Source: Desulfatitalea alkaliphila
Lineage (GTDB): Bacteria; Desulfobacterota; Desulfobacteria; Desulfobacterales; Desulfosarcinaceae
Direction of reading: 5' to 3'
DNA length: 64,000 nucleotides
Assembly: GCF_022968795.1 (NCBI RefSeq)
Contig: NZ_JALJRB010000004.1
Coordinates: 62,001-126,000 of the forward strand
Part shown: positions 41,908 through 52,649 of the stretch, piece after piece
Layout: every line of letters begins with the position of its first letter
Numbering within the stretch: the first letter of the stretch is position 1
Notes under the pieces: model-generated
Told to the model about the DNA's origin: nothing
What the model saw: the letters and a program-made list of their open reading frames with translations, nothing else
Database searches by the model: none
Made by a program: the position numbers and the translations under genes

Positions 41908-41995
41908 AGGGGGACATCCATGGCGCTTGGATTTTCCCGTGACCGAGTTTTCAGGGAAAATCAAAAAGCGATGAAGGTCCCCCTACGCTTTTTGA
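41908..41995. repeat. 77-nt long hairpin with an overlapping alternative hairpin, next to tRNA-Arg
   Basis: Two 31-nt arms, 41908-41938 and 41954-41984, are inverted copies with 25 of 31 positions complementary and a 15-nt loop. An overlapping perfect 10-bp inverted repeat, TCAAAAAGCG (41961-41970) and CGCTTTTTGA (41986-41995), is mutually exclusive with it. The smaller hairpin follows the tRNA 3' end by one base on the minus strand and is followed by ATTTT, so it could terminate the tRNA transcript. Confidence 0.7.
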
Positions 41996-41996
41996 A

Positions 41997-42072
41997 TGGT
42001 ACGCCCGGTTGGGATCGAACCAACGACTCCCAGCTCCGGAGGCTGGTGCTCTATCCACTGAGCTACGGGCGC
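41997..42072 (-). tRNA. tRNA-Arg (anticodon CCG)
   Basis: On the minus strand GCGCCCG pairs with CGGGCGT in the acceptor stem (first pair G-U). The D arm contains AGCTCAGTGGATAGAGC. The anticodon stem-loop CCAGC-CTCCGGA-GCTGG gives anticodon CCG. The T arm GTTGG-TTCGATC-CCAAC is complete. The discriminator is A and the CCA end is encoded (41999-41997). The gene is isolated, with its own promoter. Confidence 0.95.
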
Positions 42073-42084
42073 GTTGCGTGACAC

Positions 42085-42113
42085 CTTCTAAACGAAACAG
42101 GTGGTGAAGTCAA
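42085..42113 (-). promoter_or_regulatory. Promoter for tRNA-Arg
   Basis: TTGACT (42113-42108) is separated by 17 bases from TAGAAG (42090-42085) on the minus strand. It lies 12 bases upstream of the tRNA 5' end. Confidence 0.6.
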
Positions 42114-42189
42114 GCGATCAGTCGGTGCACCGTATATTGGGTATATTGCGTTATTTGGGTTTGTCGGGTTGGTTGGGTTTATTTTAAGA

Positions 42190-42535
42190 TTTTGAAATTA
42201 TAAGTTTTAAGTTTTAAGTGTTAAGTTAAGGTATTCTATCGCTTGTAGGGGCACGGTGCCGTGCCCGGACCGGCCCGATCATCATGGGTCGGAAGCATGC
42301 ACTCTTTATCGGCAACCACCATCCACCATGGTTCGCGCTCTATCTATTCTGGGTGGAATCAATCCTTCAGGGCCTTGATGCGCTTCCTTCGTCAGCAAAT
42401 CCTATGGTTCATGGTCGGAATATGGTTTCTTCGCTATTGGTTAGAAGGATCTATCCGCTCGTCCACGCCGCCACCCATTAAAATCGATAAAATTCATTGC
42501 TTTAAACTTTAGACTTAAACTTTAAACTATCTTTT
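42190..42535. repeat. AT-rich AGTTTTA-type intergenic repeat region
   Basis: The 480-bp spacer 42073-42555 holds no supported gene. Near its left side AAGTTTTAAGTTTTAAGTGTTAAGT (about 42200-42226) is followed by GTATTCTATCG. Near its right side CTTTAAACTTTAGACTTAAACTTTAAACT (about 42500-42528) reads as a similar motif inverted. An 18-base palindrome, GGGCACGGTGCCGTGCCC, lies at 42249-42266. A homologous left-type segment recurs at about 51395-51485. The small ORF at 42261-42512 looks spurious. Confidence 0.6.
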
Positions 42536-42555
42536 TAAAAATTGCATAGGATGTT

Positions 42556-43842
42556 CTAAGACAAAGAAATATCGGCCAGCGCAGTTTTCGCTTCACCCAC
42601 AACATAAAGAGAGCCGGCGACGCAGATGACATCCGTGGGGCGGCTGGTTCGGATGGCGTGGCGTGCTGCGTCGCCCACGTCGGGCACGATCTCCACGTTG
42701 CTGCTCAGGGTGCGCGCCGTCTCGGCCAGGCGGTCGGCGGGCATGGCGCGGTTGATTTTGGGCTGGGTGACGATGGTGCGGTGGCAGGGGGCCATCAGGT
42801 CTTTGAGTATGGAGCGGTAGGGCTTGTCATCCAGGATGCCGACCACCAGCGTGATGTTGCGCTGCTTGAAGGTCTCCCGCAGATAGCGGCCCAGCACGCG
42901 GGCGGCCATCAGGTTGTGGGCGCCGTCCAGCACGATGTAGGGCTCGGTGGAAACCACTTCCAGGCGGCCGGGCCAGCGGGTCTCGCGCAGGCCGCTGCGT
43001 ACATCCGCCTCGGTCACGGCGACCGTGGCCGTGCGTTGCAGCAGTTCACAGGCGGCCAGGGCCAAGGGGGCGTTTTGCAGCTGATGTGCTCCGGGCAGAC
43101 CGAGCAGAAGTTTTCGCCAAGTGTGGTCCAGGCCGTAGTAATCGAATTGATCGCCTTCCCTGCGGCGGGCGCGAAAATCGCGACCCAATTGAAAAAGGGG
43201 GGCTGTGCGGGTGACGGCCTGGGCATGAATGACCGCCTTGGCTGCCTTTTGCCGGACACCGCTGACCACGGGGGTGTTTTGCTTGATGATGCCCGCTTTC
43301 TCGGCGGCGATGGCCGCCAGCGTGTCGCCAAGATAGCTGCGGTGTTCCAGGGAGATGTTGGTGATGACCGAAAGGGCGGGCCGGAGGATGTTGGTGGCGT
43401 CCAGGCGTCCGCCCATGCCGGTTTCGATGACCGCCCACTGCACCTTTTGCCGGGCGAATTGATCCAAGGCCATGGCGGTGGTGAATTCAAAGAAGGTCGG
43501 CTGGCGGGGCAGATCGTCGATGGCGAACACCCGCTGACACGCTTCGACCACTTGTGCGTCGTCGATGGGCTGCTCGTTGACGCAAATGCGTTCGTTGAAG
43601 CGCTCCAAATGGGGGGATGTGTACCGGCCGACGGTGTAGCCGGCGGTGGTCAGAATGCGGGAAAGCATTGCGGCCACCGACCCTTTGCCGTTGGTGCCGG
43701 CGATGTGAATGCAGCGAAGGCGCATCTCCGGATGGCCAAGGGCGGCCAGCATGGCACCGATGGTCTCCAGGCCCAGTTTGATGCCGAAGCGTTGCAGGCG
43801 GAACATCCGCTCCAGGTAGCCGTTGTAGGTGTCGTCAGACAC
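42556..43842 (-). CDS. folC: Bifunctional folylpolyglutamate/dihydrofolate synthase FolC
   Basis: This 428-residue Mur-ligase-like enzyme adds glutamate to dihydropteroate or folates. The ATP-binding loop is IHIAGTNGKGSVAAMLSRIL. The FolC-specific segment YTSPHLERFNERICVN, the metal/phosphate region ETGMGGRLDATNILRP and a C-terminal domain with LDGAHNLMAARVL are all present. The start is GTG at 43842, preceded by GGGAGG. The frame is open upstream to 43938, but the extra Arg-rich stretch is probably untranslated and contains the rpsU terminator's far side. Confidence 0.93.
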   Translation of the reverse strand: MSDDTYNGYLERMFRLQRFGIKLGLETIGAMLAALGHPEMRLRCIHIAGTNGKGSVAAMLSRILTTAGYTVGRYTSPHLERFNERICVNEQPIDDAQVVEACQRVFAIDDLPRQPTFFEFTTAMALDQFARQKVQWAVIETGMGGRLDATNILRPALSVITNISLEHRSYLGDTLAAIAAEKAGIIKQNTPVVSGVRQKAAKAVIHAQAVTRTAPLFQLGRDFRARRREGDQFDYYGLDHTWRKLLLGLPGAHQLQNAPLALAACELLQRTATVAVTEADVRSGLRETRWPGRLEVVSTEPYIVLDGAHNLMAARVLGRYLRETFKQRNITLVVGILDDKPYRSILKDLMAPCHRTIVTQPKINRAMPADRLAETARTLSSNVEIVPDVGDAARHAIRTSRPTDVICVAGSLYVVGEAKTALADISLS

Positions 43843-43938
43843 GCACACCTCCCGTGATGTCCTTCTCGAACGCCTGACCGAACGCATTACAAGGGATCGC
43901 CGCCGGGCGCGGGTGCGCTGCCGGCGCCGGTTCGCCAT

Positions 43939-43976
43939 AGAAAAAACCCGGCAGCATCAACGCGGATGGCCGGGTT
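43939..43976 (-). terminator. Intrinsic terminator downstream of rpsU
   Basis: On the minus strand AACCCGGC (43976-43969) and GCCGGGTT (43952-43945) form an 8-bp perfect stem followed immediately by a run of six T (four beyond the stem), then CT. It lies 24 bases after the rpsU stop. Confidence 0.8.
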
Positions 43977-43999
43977 CATCAGGCATTCTAATGTCGTGT

Positions 44000-44206
44000 C
44001 TATCGGTAGCGTTTGCGGCGGGCCGCGGCGATGCGCTGGCGCCGGAGTGCTTCGCGCTGCTTGCGGCGACGGTACTCACTGGGCTTTTCATAGCTCTTTT
44101 TGAGTTTCAAGCGCTTGAAAAGACCGTCGTTTTGGATCTTTTTCTTCAAGATCCGCATGGCTTTTTCAAGATCGTTGTCTTGAACTTTAACCGTAATAGC
44201 CTTCAA
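44000..44206 (-). CDS. rpsU: 30S ribosomal protein S21
   Basis: This basic protein of 68 residues matches S21 through ITVKVQDNDLEKAMRILKKKIQNDG and YEKPSEYRRRKQREALRR. S21 helps start-site selection on the 30S subunit. I prefer the TTG at 44206, which gives the family N-terminus and has AAAGGGG about nine bases upstream. The ATG at 44230 gives 76 residues with an unusual MERKGRIR prefix and is the alternative. The gene is monocistronic, with its own terminator. Confidence 0.9.
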   Translation of the reverse strand: MKAITVKVQDNDLEKAMRILKKKIQNDGLFKRLKLKKSYEKPSEYRRRKQREALRRQRIAAARRKRYR

Positions 44207-44247
44207 CCTAATTCGCCCCTTTCGTTCCATCCAGGTTGATCGTCAAG

Positions 44248-44276
44248 CATATCAAACATTAGGGATGGTTAGTCAA
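44248..44276 (-). promoter_or_regulatory. Probable promoter for rpsU
   Basis: TTGACT (44276-44271) is separated by 17 bases from GATATG (44253-44248) on the minus strand. The -10 match is weak. Confidence 0.4.
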
Positions 44277-44499
44277 GATCCGTGATTCGGATAAAGAGGC
44301 ACATATACACAGATGCGGGTGGAATTGCAAATATAAAATTTGGCGCTCGAAGGAAAAGCAGCAATCTCGGTTCAGCTGCATGCCTGATCGGGTAAGCATA
44401 CCATCGAAAATGAAATATAAGCATGCCGTCGTGCTTTTTGGGTTGGAAGAAAACGATCCCGATCCCGATAGCGATTTCGATCTGAAGCAACCAAATGGG
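44277..44499. other. Intergenic spacer between rpsU and adk with repeat fragment
   Basis: No gene is supported between 44231 and 44641. At about 44454-44480 the sequence GATCCCGATCCCGATAGCG followed by ATTTCGATCT is a fragment of the same ATCG-rich repeat family seen at 46.9-47.4 kb and 62.8 kb. Short ORFs in both directions lack family character. Confidence 0.5.
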
Positions 44500-44527
44500 T
44501 TGACACGCATTTCGCTTTCGGTAATAT
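44500..44527 (+). promoter_or_regulatory. Probable sigma70-type promoter for adk
   Basis: A perfect -35 TTGACA (44500-44505) is followed after 16 bases by TAATAT (44522-44527). It lies about 115 bases upstream of the adk ATG. Confidence 0.6.
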
Positions 44528-44623
44528 TCTCCTTTTTTGGTAATCTTTTGGTGTCTTTTCGAAATTTTGACGGCAGTGTCCAGTGACGGACATCTTAATA
44601 ATGGATCCATCCATGCACATTAA

Positions 44624-45304
<681 letters not shown>

Positions 45305-45346
45305 CTGTTTCTGAAGTCCGCCCGCAGGCGGATTTGAAAGTTGGAT

Positions 45347-45390
45347 AAACGTCCCGCATGGTGCGACCATGCGGGACGTTTGCGTTTTTA
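45347..45390 (+). terminator. Intrinsic terminator of adk
   Basis: AAACGTCCCGCATGGT (45347-45362) and ACCATGCGGGACGTTT (45366-45381) form a perfect 16-bp stem with a 3-nt loop, followed by GCGTTTTTA. It may also act on the convergent cca gene. Confidence 0.85.
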
Positions 45391-45491
45391 AATGATCGGC
45401 CACCCGCTGGTGTATTCCTTTCGAGTTGTCGGCGGCCATTTCAAAGGTCCAATCCGCTGCCCTCCTGTTCTTTGACCGTTTCATCGCGCCT

Positions 45492-46880
45492 TCAATGCTG
45501 GTTGTTCAACAGCGCTTTCATCCATCGCAAGGCCGACGGCTTGTCACGCAATTGGCCGGCCAAACGGGCTTCCTCCACGGCATCGAGCAGTTGGGCGAAA
45601 CGGGCGGAGGGCTTCAGACCGAAATGATCGATCAGGTCCCTGCCGGTCAACAGCGGCGGCTCCCGGCGCCTGTGCTGAATCTCGGTCACATAGTGGGTGA
45701 GGCGATCGGACAAAAAGGCCTGCAAGGGATCTTGCGCGGGGGTGGGCGGCGGCTTTTTGCCCATGGTGTCGGCGATGGCGTGCAACAGGATGGATGGGGT
45801 TTGCGCGCCGCACACACGGAAAAAACGGCCTTCCGCTCGGGTGGAATAGTTGAGGAAAAGGTGCAACGGCCTTTGATGGTGCCGGATCAAGAAACAGGCG
45901 GCATTGCGAATGCGGTTGGGTGCCCGCAGCCGGCGCAGCACCGAATCGGCCAATTGTGCACCTGATGCGGCGTGGCCGTGGTAGTGGTACGCGCCATCGG
46001 GGCCTTTGGCGCGGCTGTCCGGCTTGCCGATGTCGTGCAACAGCATGGCCAGTTGCAAGGCGTGGCGGGCGGGGGGCGCCAGACCGGCCACGAAGTCGGC
46101 CGCGGCCGGGGGCAACTGTTGCGCCGGCTTGAACAGTAGTTCTTCCAGTGCTTTGAAAGCCTTCAAGGTGTGGGTCAGTGCGTCGTAGGCATGGTGCCGG
46201 TCGGGTCCACAGTCCCGCAGGGGCGTCAATTCAGGCAACAGGGCCGTCAGCAGGCCGTCGTCGGCCATGGCGCGCACCCGGTCTGCGGCGGTCGGACAGT
46301 CGAGCATGGATTGCAATTCGGTCCAGATGCGTTCACCGGCGGCGTTCCGGATCAGGTGGGCGTATCGGTGGATGGCACGGTCGGTGGCCGGCGCGATCTG
46401 GAAGTCCAAAACCGCCGCCAAGCGGTGGGCCCGCAGCAAACGGACCGGATCGTTTTGCAGGTTGGCCGCCGATACCATTCGGACCATCCGCCTTTGCAGA
46501 TCCTTCATTCCTGCGAGCGGATCGATGATTTCACCGCTGTCCAGGCGGCACGCCAGGGCGTTGATGGTAAAGTCCCTGGTGTGCAAATCGGTTTCCAAGT
46601 CGTTTTGTTGCAGCGGTGTGATGTCAATCCAAACGCCCGTGGCGGACACGACACGATACAGGGCGAACGCTTCCCGGCCCAGCTCCACCACCCGCCCACC
46701 ACCCGCACGGTCTGCCAGGAAGCGGGCAAAACGTTGCGCATCACCGGGTACTGCCACATCGTAGTCCGCCGGCTGTCTGCCCAGCGCCAGATCGCGAACC
46801 GCGCCACCCACCAAATAGGCGTCGGGCGCGGGGGGCAACAGATGTCGGGGCAGTTTAAGATACTTATCAACGGGCTGCAT
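45492..46880 (-). CDS. cca: CCA-adding/poly(A) polymerase-type nucleotidyltransferase with HD domain
   Basis: 462 residues. The N-terminal class II nucleotidyltransferase head has YLVGGAVRDLALGRQPADYDVAV (GG...DxD). ETDLHTRDFTINALAC and DPVRLLRAHRLAA are the RRD-type and neck motifs. A C-terminal HD domain contains LLHDIGKPDSRAK. This layout fits a tRNA CCA-adding enzyme or its CC- or A-adding derivative, and poly(A) polymerase is the other option. The tRNA-Arg of this window encodes its CCA end, so in this genome the enzyme may mostly repair tRNAs. Confidence 0.88.
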   Translation of the reverse strand: MQPVDKYLKLPRHLLPPAPDAYLVGGAVRDLALGRQPADYDVAVPGDAQRFARFLADRAGGGRVVELGREAFALYRVVSATGVWIDITPLQQNDLETDLHTRDFTINALACRLDSGEIIDPLAGMKDLQRRMVRMVSAANLQNDPVRLLRAHRLAAVLDFQIAPATDRAIHRYAHLIRNAAGERIWTELQSMLDCPTAADRVRAMADDGLLTALLPELTPLRDCGPDRHHAYDALTHTLKAFKALEELLFKPAQQLPPAAADFVAGLAPPARHALQLAMLLHDIGKPDSRAKGPDGAYHYHGHAASGAQLADSVLRRLRAPNRIRNAACFLIRHHQRPLHLFLNYSTRAEGRFFRVCGAQTPSILLHAIADTMGKKPPPTPAQDPLQAFLSDRLTHYVTEIQHRRREPPLLTGRDLIDHFGLKPSARFAQLLDAVEEARLAGQLRDKPSALRWMKALLNNQH

Positions 46881-46940
46881 GCCGGAGCCTTTTTATTGCG
46901 TGGTACCCAATTAATGGGCCGACGGTGCGCTGGATATCAT

Positions 46941-47121
46941 AAAATGGTGACCCACAAAGCCTAAGTCGGGGCGTTCCCCGTTGGAAATCGGGATTGGTAT
47001 CGCTATCGAAATCGATTCGAACTGAGGCGCAAAACGGAATTGAGCCGATTTCGATCCCGATCCCGATTTCGACGCTGCTTTCGCCCGCTTCTGATTTTGT
47101 TTGGGCTTTGTGCATTACCGC
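46941..47121. repeat. MITE-like palindromic element, copy 1
   Basis: About 180 bp, similar over its length to 47194-47379: GGGGC.TTCCCCGTTGG, then ATCG-rich tracts, GATCCCGATCCCGATTTCGA, GCCCGCTTCT and a terminal TTGGGCTTTGTGCATTACCGCA. It is flanked by the 7-bp direct repeat ATATCAT (46934-46940 and 47122-47128), compatible with a target-site duplication. The left terminus is decayed. Confidence 0.65.
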
Positions 47122-47193
47122 ATATCATGAAAAGGGTGATTATGGGTGCATCTATTCCCCATGAAAACCGGCTGTGATGCTTGCAAAACAGGA

Positions 47194-47379
47194 TGCGGTT
47201 ATGCACAAAACCCAAGTTGGGGCTTGCCCCGTTGGCAATCGAAATCGCTATCGGGATCGCTGTCGAAATCGAAGCGAAACAAGGCGTAAAACGGACCTGA
47301 ATCGATCCCGATCCCGATTTCGATTTCGATACGGCTTTTGCCCGCTTCTCATCGTATTTGGGCTTAGTGCATAACCGCA
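47194..47379. repeat. MITE-like palindromic element, copy 2
   Basis: This 186-bp element has terminal inverted repeats of about 23 bp. The left end TGCGGTTATGCACAAAACCC matches the inverse of the right end GGGCTTAGTGCATAACCGCA with few mismatches. The interior holds many ATCGAAATCG and GATCCCGATC units that can fold back. No ORF of size is inside. Confidence 0.75.
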
Positions 47380-47741
47380 AATCTGGATGCCCGAAAATAC
47401 TTGACACTCCATAAACCTTAAGATAAGCATCGTCGTTAAGGTTGAACCTGCCCGGTCGCGAGCAATGGGACACCGTTTGCTCACTGAACCCAAAAACAAA
47501 ACATCATATTCCTCCATCGCTATCAACAGTTCCACCATCATCGGAAGGGTAAATCACCCGGAATCATATGCAGGTTGGGTCTTTACGGCGGTTTGGTACG
47601 GGATTTGGGCGTTGGACTCCCTTTTTGCGGTAATACCGGTTCGGTCGAACAAGAGCCATTTGCTATTCATCTGCTATTGCGGGTGTGGTGGGGACCATGC
47701 CCGGGAAGTGCATCAAGAGACCTTGTCATGGAGAGCGTTCA

Positions 47742-48989
47742 ATGAATGTTTCTGAATTGAAAAACCTGAAAATCAACGAACTCACCCAAATGGCCAAGAA
47801 GTTGAAGATCGAAGGCTATGCCGGGATGCGCAAGCAGGAGCTGATCTTCGCGCTGCTTCAGGGACAGATCGAGAAAAACGGTCTGCTCTATGGAGAGGGC
47901 ACGCTGGAAATTTTGCCGGACGGATTCGGCTTTTTGAGGGCGCCCAGTTCCAACTACCTGCCCGGTCCGGACGATATTTATGTGTCGCCTTCCCAGATTC
48001 GCCGATTCAATATTCGCACCGGCGACACGGTTTCCGGTCAGATCCGCCAACCCAAGGAGTCCGAACGCTACTTCGCCCTGCTCAAGGTTGAAGGCATCAA
48101 CTACGAAGACCCCGAAGTCGCACGCGAAAAGATTCTGTTCGACAACCTGACCCCCCTTTACCCCGAATACAAAATCAATCTGGAGACCGACCCGGAGAAC
48201 TATTCCGCGCGGATCATGGATCTTCTAACGCCCATCGGTTTCGGCCAACGCGGGCTGATTGTTTCGCCGCCCCGTTCGGGCAAGACCATGCTTTTGCAGT
48301 CCATCGCCAACAGCATCGCCCGCAATCACAAGGACATCATTTTGTTCGTCCTGCTCATCGATGAGCGGCCCGAGGAGGTGACGGACATGCAGCGGTCGGT
48401 CAAGGGTGAAGTGATCAGCTCCACCTTCGACGAGCCGGCCGAACGGCACGTGCAGGTGGCGGAGATGGTGATCGAGAAAGCCAAGCGATTGGTGGAACAT
48501 AAAAAGGACGTGGTGATATTGCTGGACAGCATCACCCGCCTGGCCCGGGCGTACAACTCGGTCATGCCGCCCTCGGGTAAAATCTTGTCCGGTGGTGTGG
48601 ATTCCAACGCCCTGCAGCGTCCCAAACGTTTCTTTGGCGCGGCCCGCAATATAGAGGATGGCGGCAGCCTCACCATCATCGCCACCGCTCTCATCGACAC
48701 GGGCAGCCGCATGGACGAGGTGATATTCGAGGAGTTCAAAGGCACCGGCAATATGGAGATCCAATTGGATCGTCGCCTGGCCGACAAGCGCATTTTCCCG
48801 GCCATCGACATCAAAAAGTCGGGTACCCGCAAGGAGGAACTGTTGTTGGACGAGCACACCCTCAACCGGGTCTGGATCATTCGCAAGTTGCTCGCCTCTC
48901 TCAATCCGGCCGATGCCTTGGAATTTATACTTGAAAAAATGAAAGGAACCGGGAATAATAAAGAGTTTCTGGATTCCATGAATGCTTAA
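47742..48989 (+). CDS. rho: Transcription termination factor Rho
   Basis: The 415-residue Rho is a hexameric RNA helicase. The N-terminal Rho_N helices ([24 protein letters not shown]) are followed by the RNA-binding domain ([25 protein letters not shown]). The RecA-like ATPase has P-loop [12 protein letters not shown], Walker [18 protein letters not shown] and the Q/R loops. I chose the ATG at 47742, which gives the family N-terminus MNVSELKNL. An upstream in-frame start at 47685 adds unrelated residues. It is followed by rpmE after 23 bases. Confidence 0.97.
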   Translation: MNVSELKNLKINELTQMAKKLKIEGYAGMRKQELIFALLQGQIEKNGLLYGEGTLEILPDGFGFLRAPSSNYLPGPDDIYVSPSQIRRFNIRTGDTVSGQIRQPKESERYFALLKVEGINYEDPEVAREKILFDNLTPLYPEYKINLETDPENYSARIMDLLTPIGFGQRGLIVSPPRSGKTMLLQSIANSIARNHKDIILFVLLIDERPEEVTDMQRSVKGEVISSTFDEPAERHVQVAEMVIEKAKRLVEHKKDVVILLDSITRLARAYNSVMPPSGKILSGGVDSNALQRPKRFFGAARNIEDGGSLTIIATALIDTGSRMDEVIFEEFKGTGNMEIQLDRRLADKRIFPAIDIKKSGTRKEELLLDEHTLNRVWIIRKLLASLNPADALEFILEKMKGTGNNKEFLDSMNA

Positions 48990-49012
48990 TTACTCAGGGG
49001 GTTGAAATTATT

Positions 49013-49228
49013 ATGAAAGCGGATATCCATCCCAAATATGAGGAAACGACCATCAAGTGCGCCTGCGGCAACACCATCGAAGTGGGCTCCACCAAGGAGG
49101 GTATTTCCGTCGAAATCTGTTCCGCGTGTCATCCTTTTTTTACAGGTAAACAGAAACTGGTCGACACAGCCGGTCGCATCGAGCGTTTCCGAAAAAAATA
49201 CGCTGGATTTCAACAGAACAAAAAATAG
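49013..49228 (+). CDS. rpmE: 50S ribosomal protein L31
   Basis: This 71-residue L31 starts [20 protein letters not shown] and ends with the family block [30 protein letters not shown]. The CxC and CxxC pairs indicate the zinc-binding (C+) form. It follows rho and precedes prfA, the rho-rpmE-prfA-prmC order common in bacteria. Confidence 0.97.
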   Translation: MKADIHPKYEETTIKCACGNTIEVGSTKEGISVEICSACHPFFTGKQKLVDTAGRIERFRKKYAGFQQNKK

Positions 49229-49395
49229 CGTCGCCTGTTCCGGTCGCATATGACGACCACGGTCAAGCTGTCTCCCCCTTCGCGTGGTGGCAGCTTGAGC
49301 TGTTTTGGGGCGGCCGTCGGCTGAATCTCTTTTCAGCATGCGCTGCCGTCGGTCTTGAACCGGGATCGGAATGATCATGCGAGGGATTTTGCGTC

Positions 49396-50466
49396 GTGTC
49401 CATGTTTGAAAAACTCATCGGTGTCGAGGACCGTTTTAAAGAGTTGGAGGGGTTGTTGAGCGATCCCAAGATTCTGCAGGACCGGTCTGCCTACCAGCAA
49501 TTGGCCCGGGAGCATGCCGAACTCAATCCCATCGTGGAGGCGTTCAGGGCCTACCGCCGGATCGATGGCGAGCTGGACGAGAGTTATGAGCTGCTCAAGG
49601 ACAACGACCCGGAGATGAAGCACTTGGCCAAGGAAGAGGTCGAGCGGCTGGAAAACCGCAAGCAGGACCTGGAGCAGGAGCTCAAAAAGCTGCTGGTGCC
49701 CAAGGATCCGCTGGATGCCAAGAACGTGCTTTTGGAGATCCGGGCCGGCACCGGTGGGGACGAGGCCGGATTGTTTGCCGGCGATCTGTTCAAGATGTAC
49801 AGCCGCTACGCCGAGGCGCGGGGTTGGCGGATCGAGATCATGGACCTGCACAGCACCGGGGTTGGGGGCATCAAGGAGGTTGTGGCGCTGGTCAAGGGCA
49901 AGGACGCTTACAGCCGGTTGAAATATGAAAGCGGCACCCACCGGGTGCAGCGGGTGCCCCAGACCGAAACCCAAGGGCGCATCCACACTTCGGCCGTCAC
50001 CGTGGCCGTCCTGCCCGAAGCCGAGGAGGTGGAGGTGCAGGTGGATCCCAATGATTTGCGCATCGATGTCTTCCGTTCCTCGGGACCCGGCGGGCAGTCC
50101 GTGAACACCACCGACTCGGCGGTGCGCATCACCCATCTGCCCACAGGCCTGGTGGTCATCTGTCAGGATGAAAAATCCCAGCACAAAAACAAGGCCAAGG
50201 CCATGACCGTGCTGCGGGCGCGGCTCTTGGACAAAATCACCCAGGAACAGGACGCGGAACGTTCCCAGCAGCGCAAGAGCCAGGTGGGCAGCGGGGATCG
50301 CAGTGAACGGATCCGCACCTACAACTTTCCCCAGGGGCGGGTGACCGACCATCGCATCGGTTTGACCCTCTATCGACTGGAGTCGGTGCTGCAAGGCGAT
50401 ATGGACGAGATCGTCGATGGGTTGATCACCTTCCACCAGAGCCAGGCCCTGCAGCATGCCCACTGA
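49396..50466 (+). CDS. prfA: Peptide chain release factor 1
   Basis: The 356-residue RF1 terminates translation at UAA and UAG. The catalytic GGQ motif is in [20 protein letters not shown]. The anticodon-like PxT motif region sits in [23 protein letters not shown], with PQT as expected for RF1. The GGQ glutamine is normally methylated by PrmC, which is encoded by the overlapping next gene. Confidence 0.97.
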   Translation: MSMFEKLIGVEDRFKELEGLLSDPKILQDRSAYQQLAREHAELNPIVEAFRAYRRIDGELDESYELLKDNDPEMKHLAKEEVERLENRKQDLEQELKKLLVPKDPLDAKNVLLEIRAGTGGDEAGLFAGDLFKMYSRYAEARGWRIEIMDLHSTGVGGIKEVVALVKGKDAYSRLKYESGTHRVQRVPQTETQGRIHTSAVTVAVLPEAEEVEVQVDPNDLRIDVFRSSGPGGQSVNTTDSAVRITHLPTGLVVICQDEKSQHKNKAKAMTVLRARLLDKITQEQDAERSQQRKSQVGSGDRSERIRTYNFPQGRVTDHRIGLTLYRLESVLQGDMDEIVDGLITFHQSQALQHAH

Positions 50467-51355
50467 TCCACCGCCGGCCGGGCCGCCCTGGACGGTCATC
50501 GGGGTGCTGGAGTGGACCGCGGCCTATTTCAAGCGTCATCAACTGGATCATGCCCGCGGTGATGCCGATCTCTTGCTGGCCCACGTTCTGGGGTGCCGTC
50601 GCATCGATCTATACCTGCGTCACGATCAACCGTTGAATGAGGCGGAACTGGCGCGCTTTAAATTGCTCGTACAGCGCCGCGCCGGGCGTGAACCGGTGGC
50701 CTACATTTTGGGGGAAAAAGAGTTTTGGTCATTGCCCCTGACCGTTACCCACGATGTATTGATCCCGCGGCCCGACACCGAGTGTTTGGTGGAGCAGGCC
50801 CTGGCCTTTCTGCCGGAAGTGGCCGGCGACGCGCCCCATCGTGTGCTTGACCTGGGCGTCGGCTCCGGAGCCATTACCGTGGCCTTGGCCCATGAACGTC
50901 CAATACACCGCTTCTGGGCCTCCGATGCATCGTTGCGCGCCTTGCGGGTGGCCCGCGCAAATGCGCGACGCCACCATGTGGACCACTTGATTCACTTCTT
51001 TGCGGGCCGCTGGCTGGACCCGGTGGCGCCGGACGGGCAGGGGTTCGATCTCATCGTGTCCAACCCGCCCTATGTGCGCCGCGATGAGATAGCCCGCTTG
51101 GCGCCTGAAATTCGGGATTACGAGCCCATGGCCGCCTTGGACGGCGGTCCGCAGGGGGTGTCGGAGGTCGCCGACATCATCGCCGCCGCGCCGGCGCATA
51201 TGCGGCCCGGCGCTCGGCTGCTGCTGGAAATCGGTTTCGATCAGCGTCCGGCGGTGGAAGCGTTGGCACAGAAGAGCGGCGCTTACGACCGGATCGATTT
51301 TCACAAGGATTATGCCGGGCATTACCGGGTGGCGCAGATGCGGCGGCGTGGGTAG
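50456..51355 (+). CDS. prmC: Release factor glutamine methyltransferase PrmC (HemK)
   Basis: 299 residues. The N-terminal helical domain precedes a class I SAM-methyltransferase domain with motif [16 protein letters not shown] and the catalytic NPPY motif ([13 protein letters not shown]). PrmC methylates the GGQ Gln of RF1 and RF2. The start overlaps the prfA stop by 11 bases. The phrase [14 protein letters not shown] before motif I is also a family hallmark. Confidence 0.96.
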   Translation: MPTDPPPAGPPWTVIGVLEWTAAYFKRHQLDHARGDADLLLAHVLGCRRIDLYLRHDQPLNEAELARFKLLVQRRAGREPVAYILGEKEFWSLPLTVTHDVLIPRPDTECLVEQALAFLPEVAGDAPHRVLDLGVGSGAITVALAHERPIHRFWASDASLRALRVARANARRHHVDHLIHFFAGRWLDPVAPDGQGFDLIVSNPPYVRRDEIARLAPEIRDYEPMAALDGGPQGVSEVADIIAAAPAHMRPGARLLLEIGFDQRPAVEALAQKSGAYDRIDFHKDYAGHYRVAQMRRRG

Positions 51356-51737
51356 GTGTGGATGTTGTTTTTTTCGGGCTTGCTCGGTTTGGTGTATCGG
51401 GTGGGTTGGGTTTTGGCGTAAGGATTCGAAATATATAGTTTTAAGTTTTAAGTGTTAAGTTTTAAGTTGAGGAATTCTATCGATTATTGAAGGTCGCTGT
51501 CGGAATTGAGTGGGTACACTGAAAAAGGTTGCATTCAAGTAATCGATTTGATACTAATCCACGGTTTTAGGGCAAGTCTGCGCAAGCGGGCTGCCTGCAA
51601 CGGTTTCGGGGCGATGGGCCCTGGACCCGAAATTCAATTCGCACGCCCATGGACCCGGCGCTCCCGGTGCTTTCGCGAGAAAGTCGGAGCAGGGGATGAG
51701 ATGGGCGCAGGCCGAACCAAAAAAGAAGGAGCGAACA
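51356..51737. repeat. Intergenic region before rpsB with AGTTTTA-type repeat
   Basis: 382 bp without a supported gene. About 51395-51485 is homologous to the repeat at 42160-42245. Both contain GGGTTGGGTTT, then AGTTTTAAGTTTTAAGTGTT with AAG after it, and then ATTCTATCG. The rpsB promoter should lie to its right. TTGCAT (51529-51534) followed by GATACT at 15-base spacing is a weak candidate. Confidence 0.6.
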
Positions 51738-52631
<894 letters not shown>

Positions 52632-52649
52632 ACAGGAGAAGAAGATAGC

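Larger units (their letters stand above)
46881..47741. other. Repeat-filled intergenic region between cca and rho
   Basis: An 860-bp spacer with two MITE-like elements and no supported protein gene. TTGACA at 47401-47406 lies just right of copy 2 and could be a -35 for rho, but no good -10 follows. Small ORFs such as 47465-47755 look spurious. Confidence 0.5.

Noticed and set aside
42261-42512. 83-residue ORF in the repeat-rich spacer
   Set aside because: It starts within a palindrome and has no ribosome binding site or protein-like composition.
46941-47379. Possible CRISPR array
   Set aside because: The repeated ATCG-rich units are not regularly spaced, are imperfect and lie in two palindromic elements. 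No cas genes are present.
47465-47755. 96-residue ORF upstream of rho
   Set aside because: It overlaps the rho start in another frame and lacks a convincing ribosome binding site or motif.
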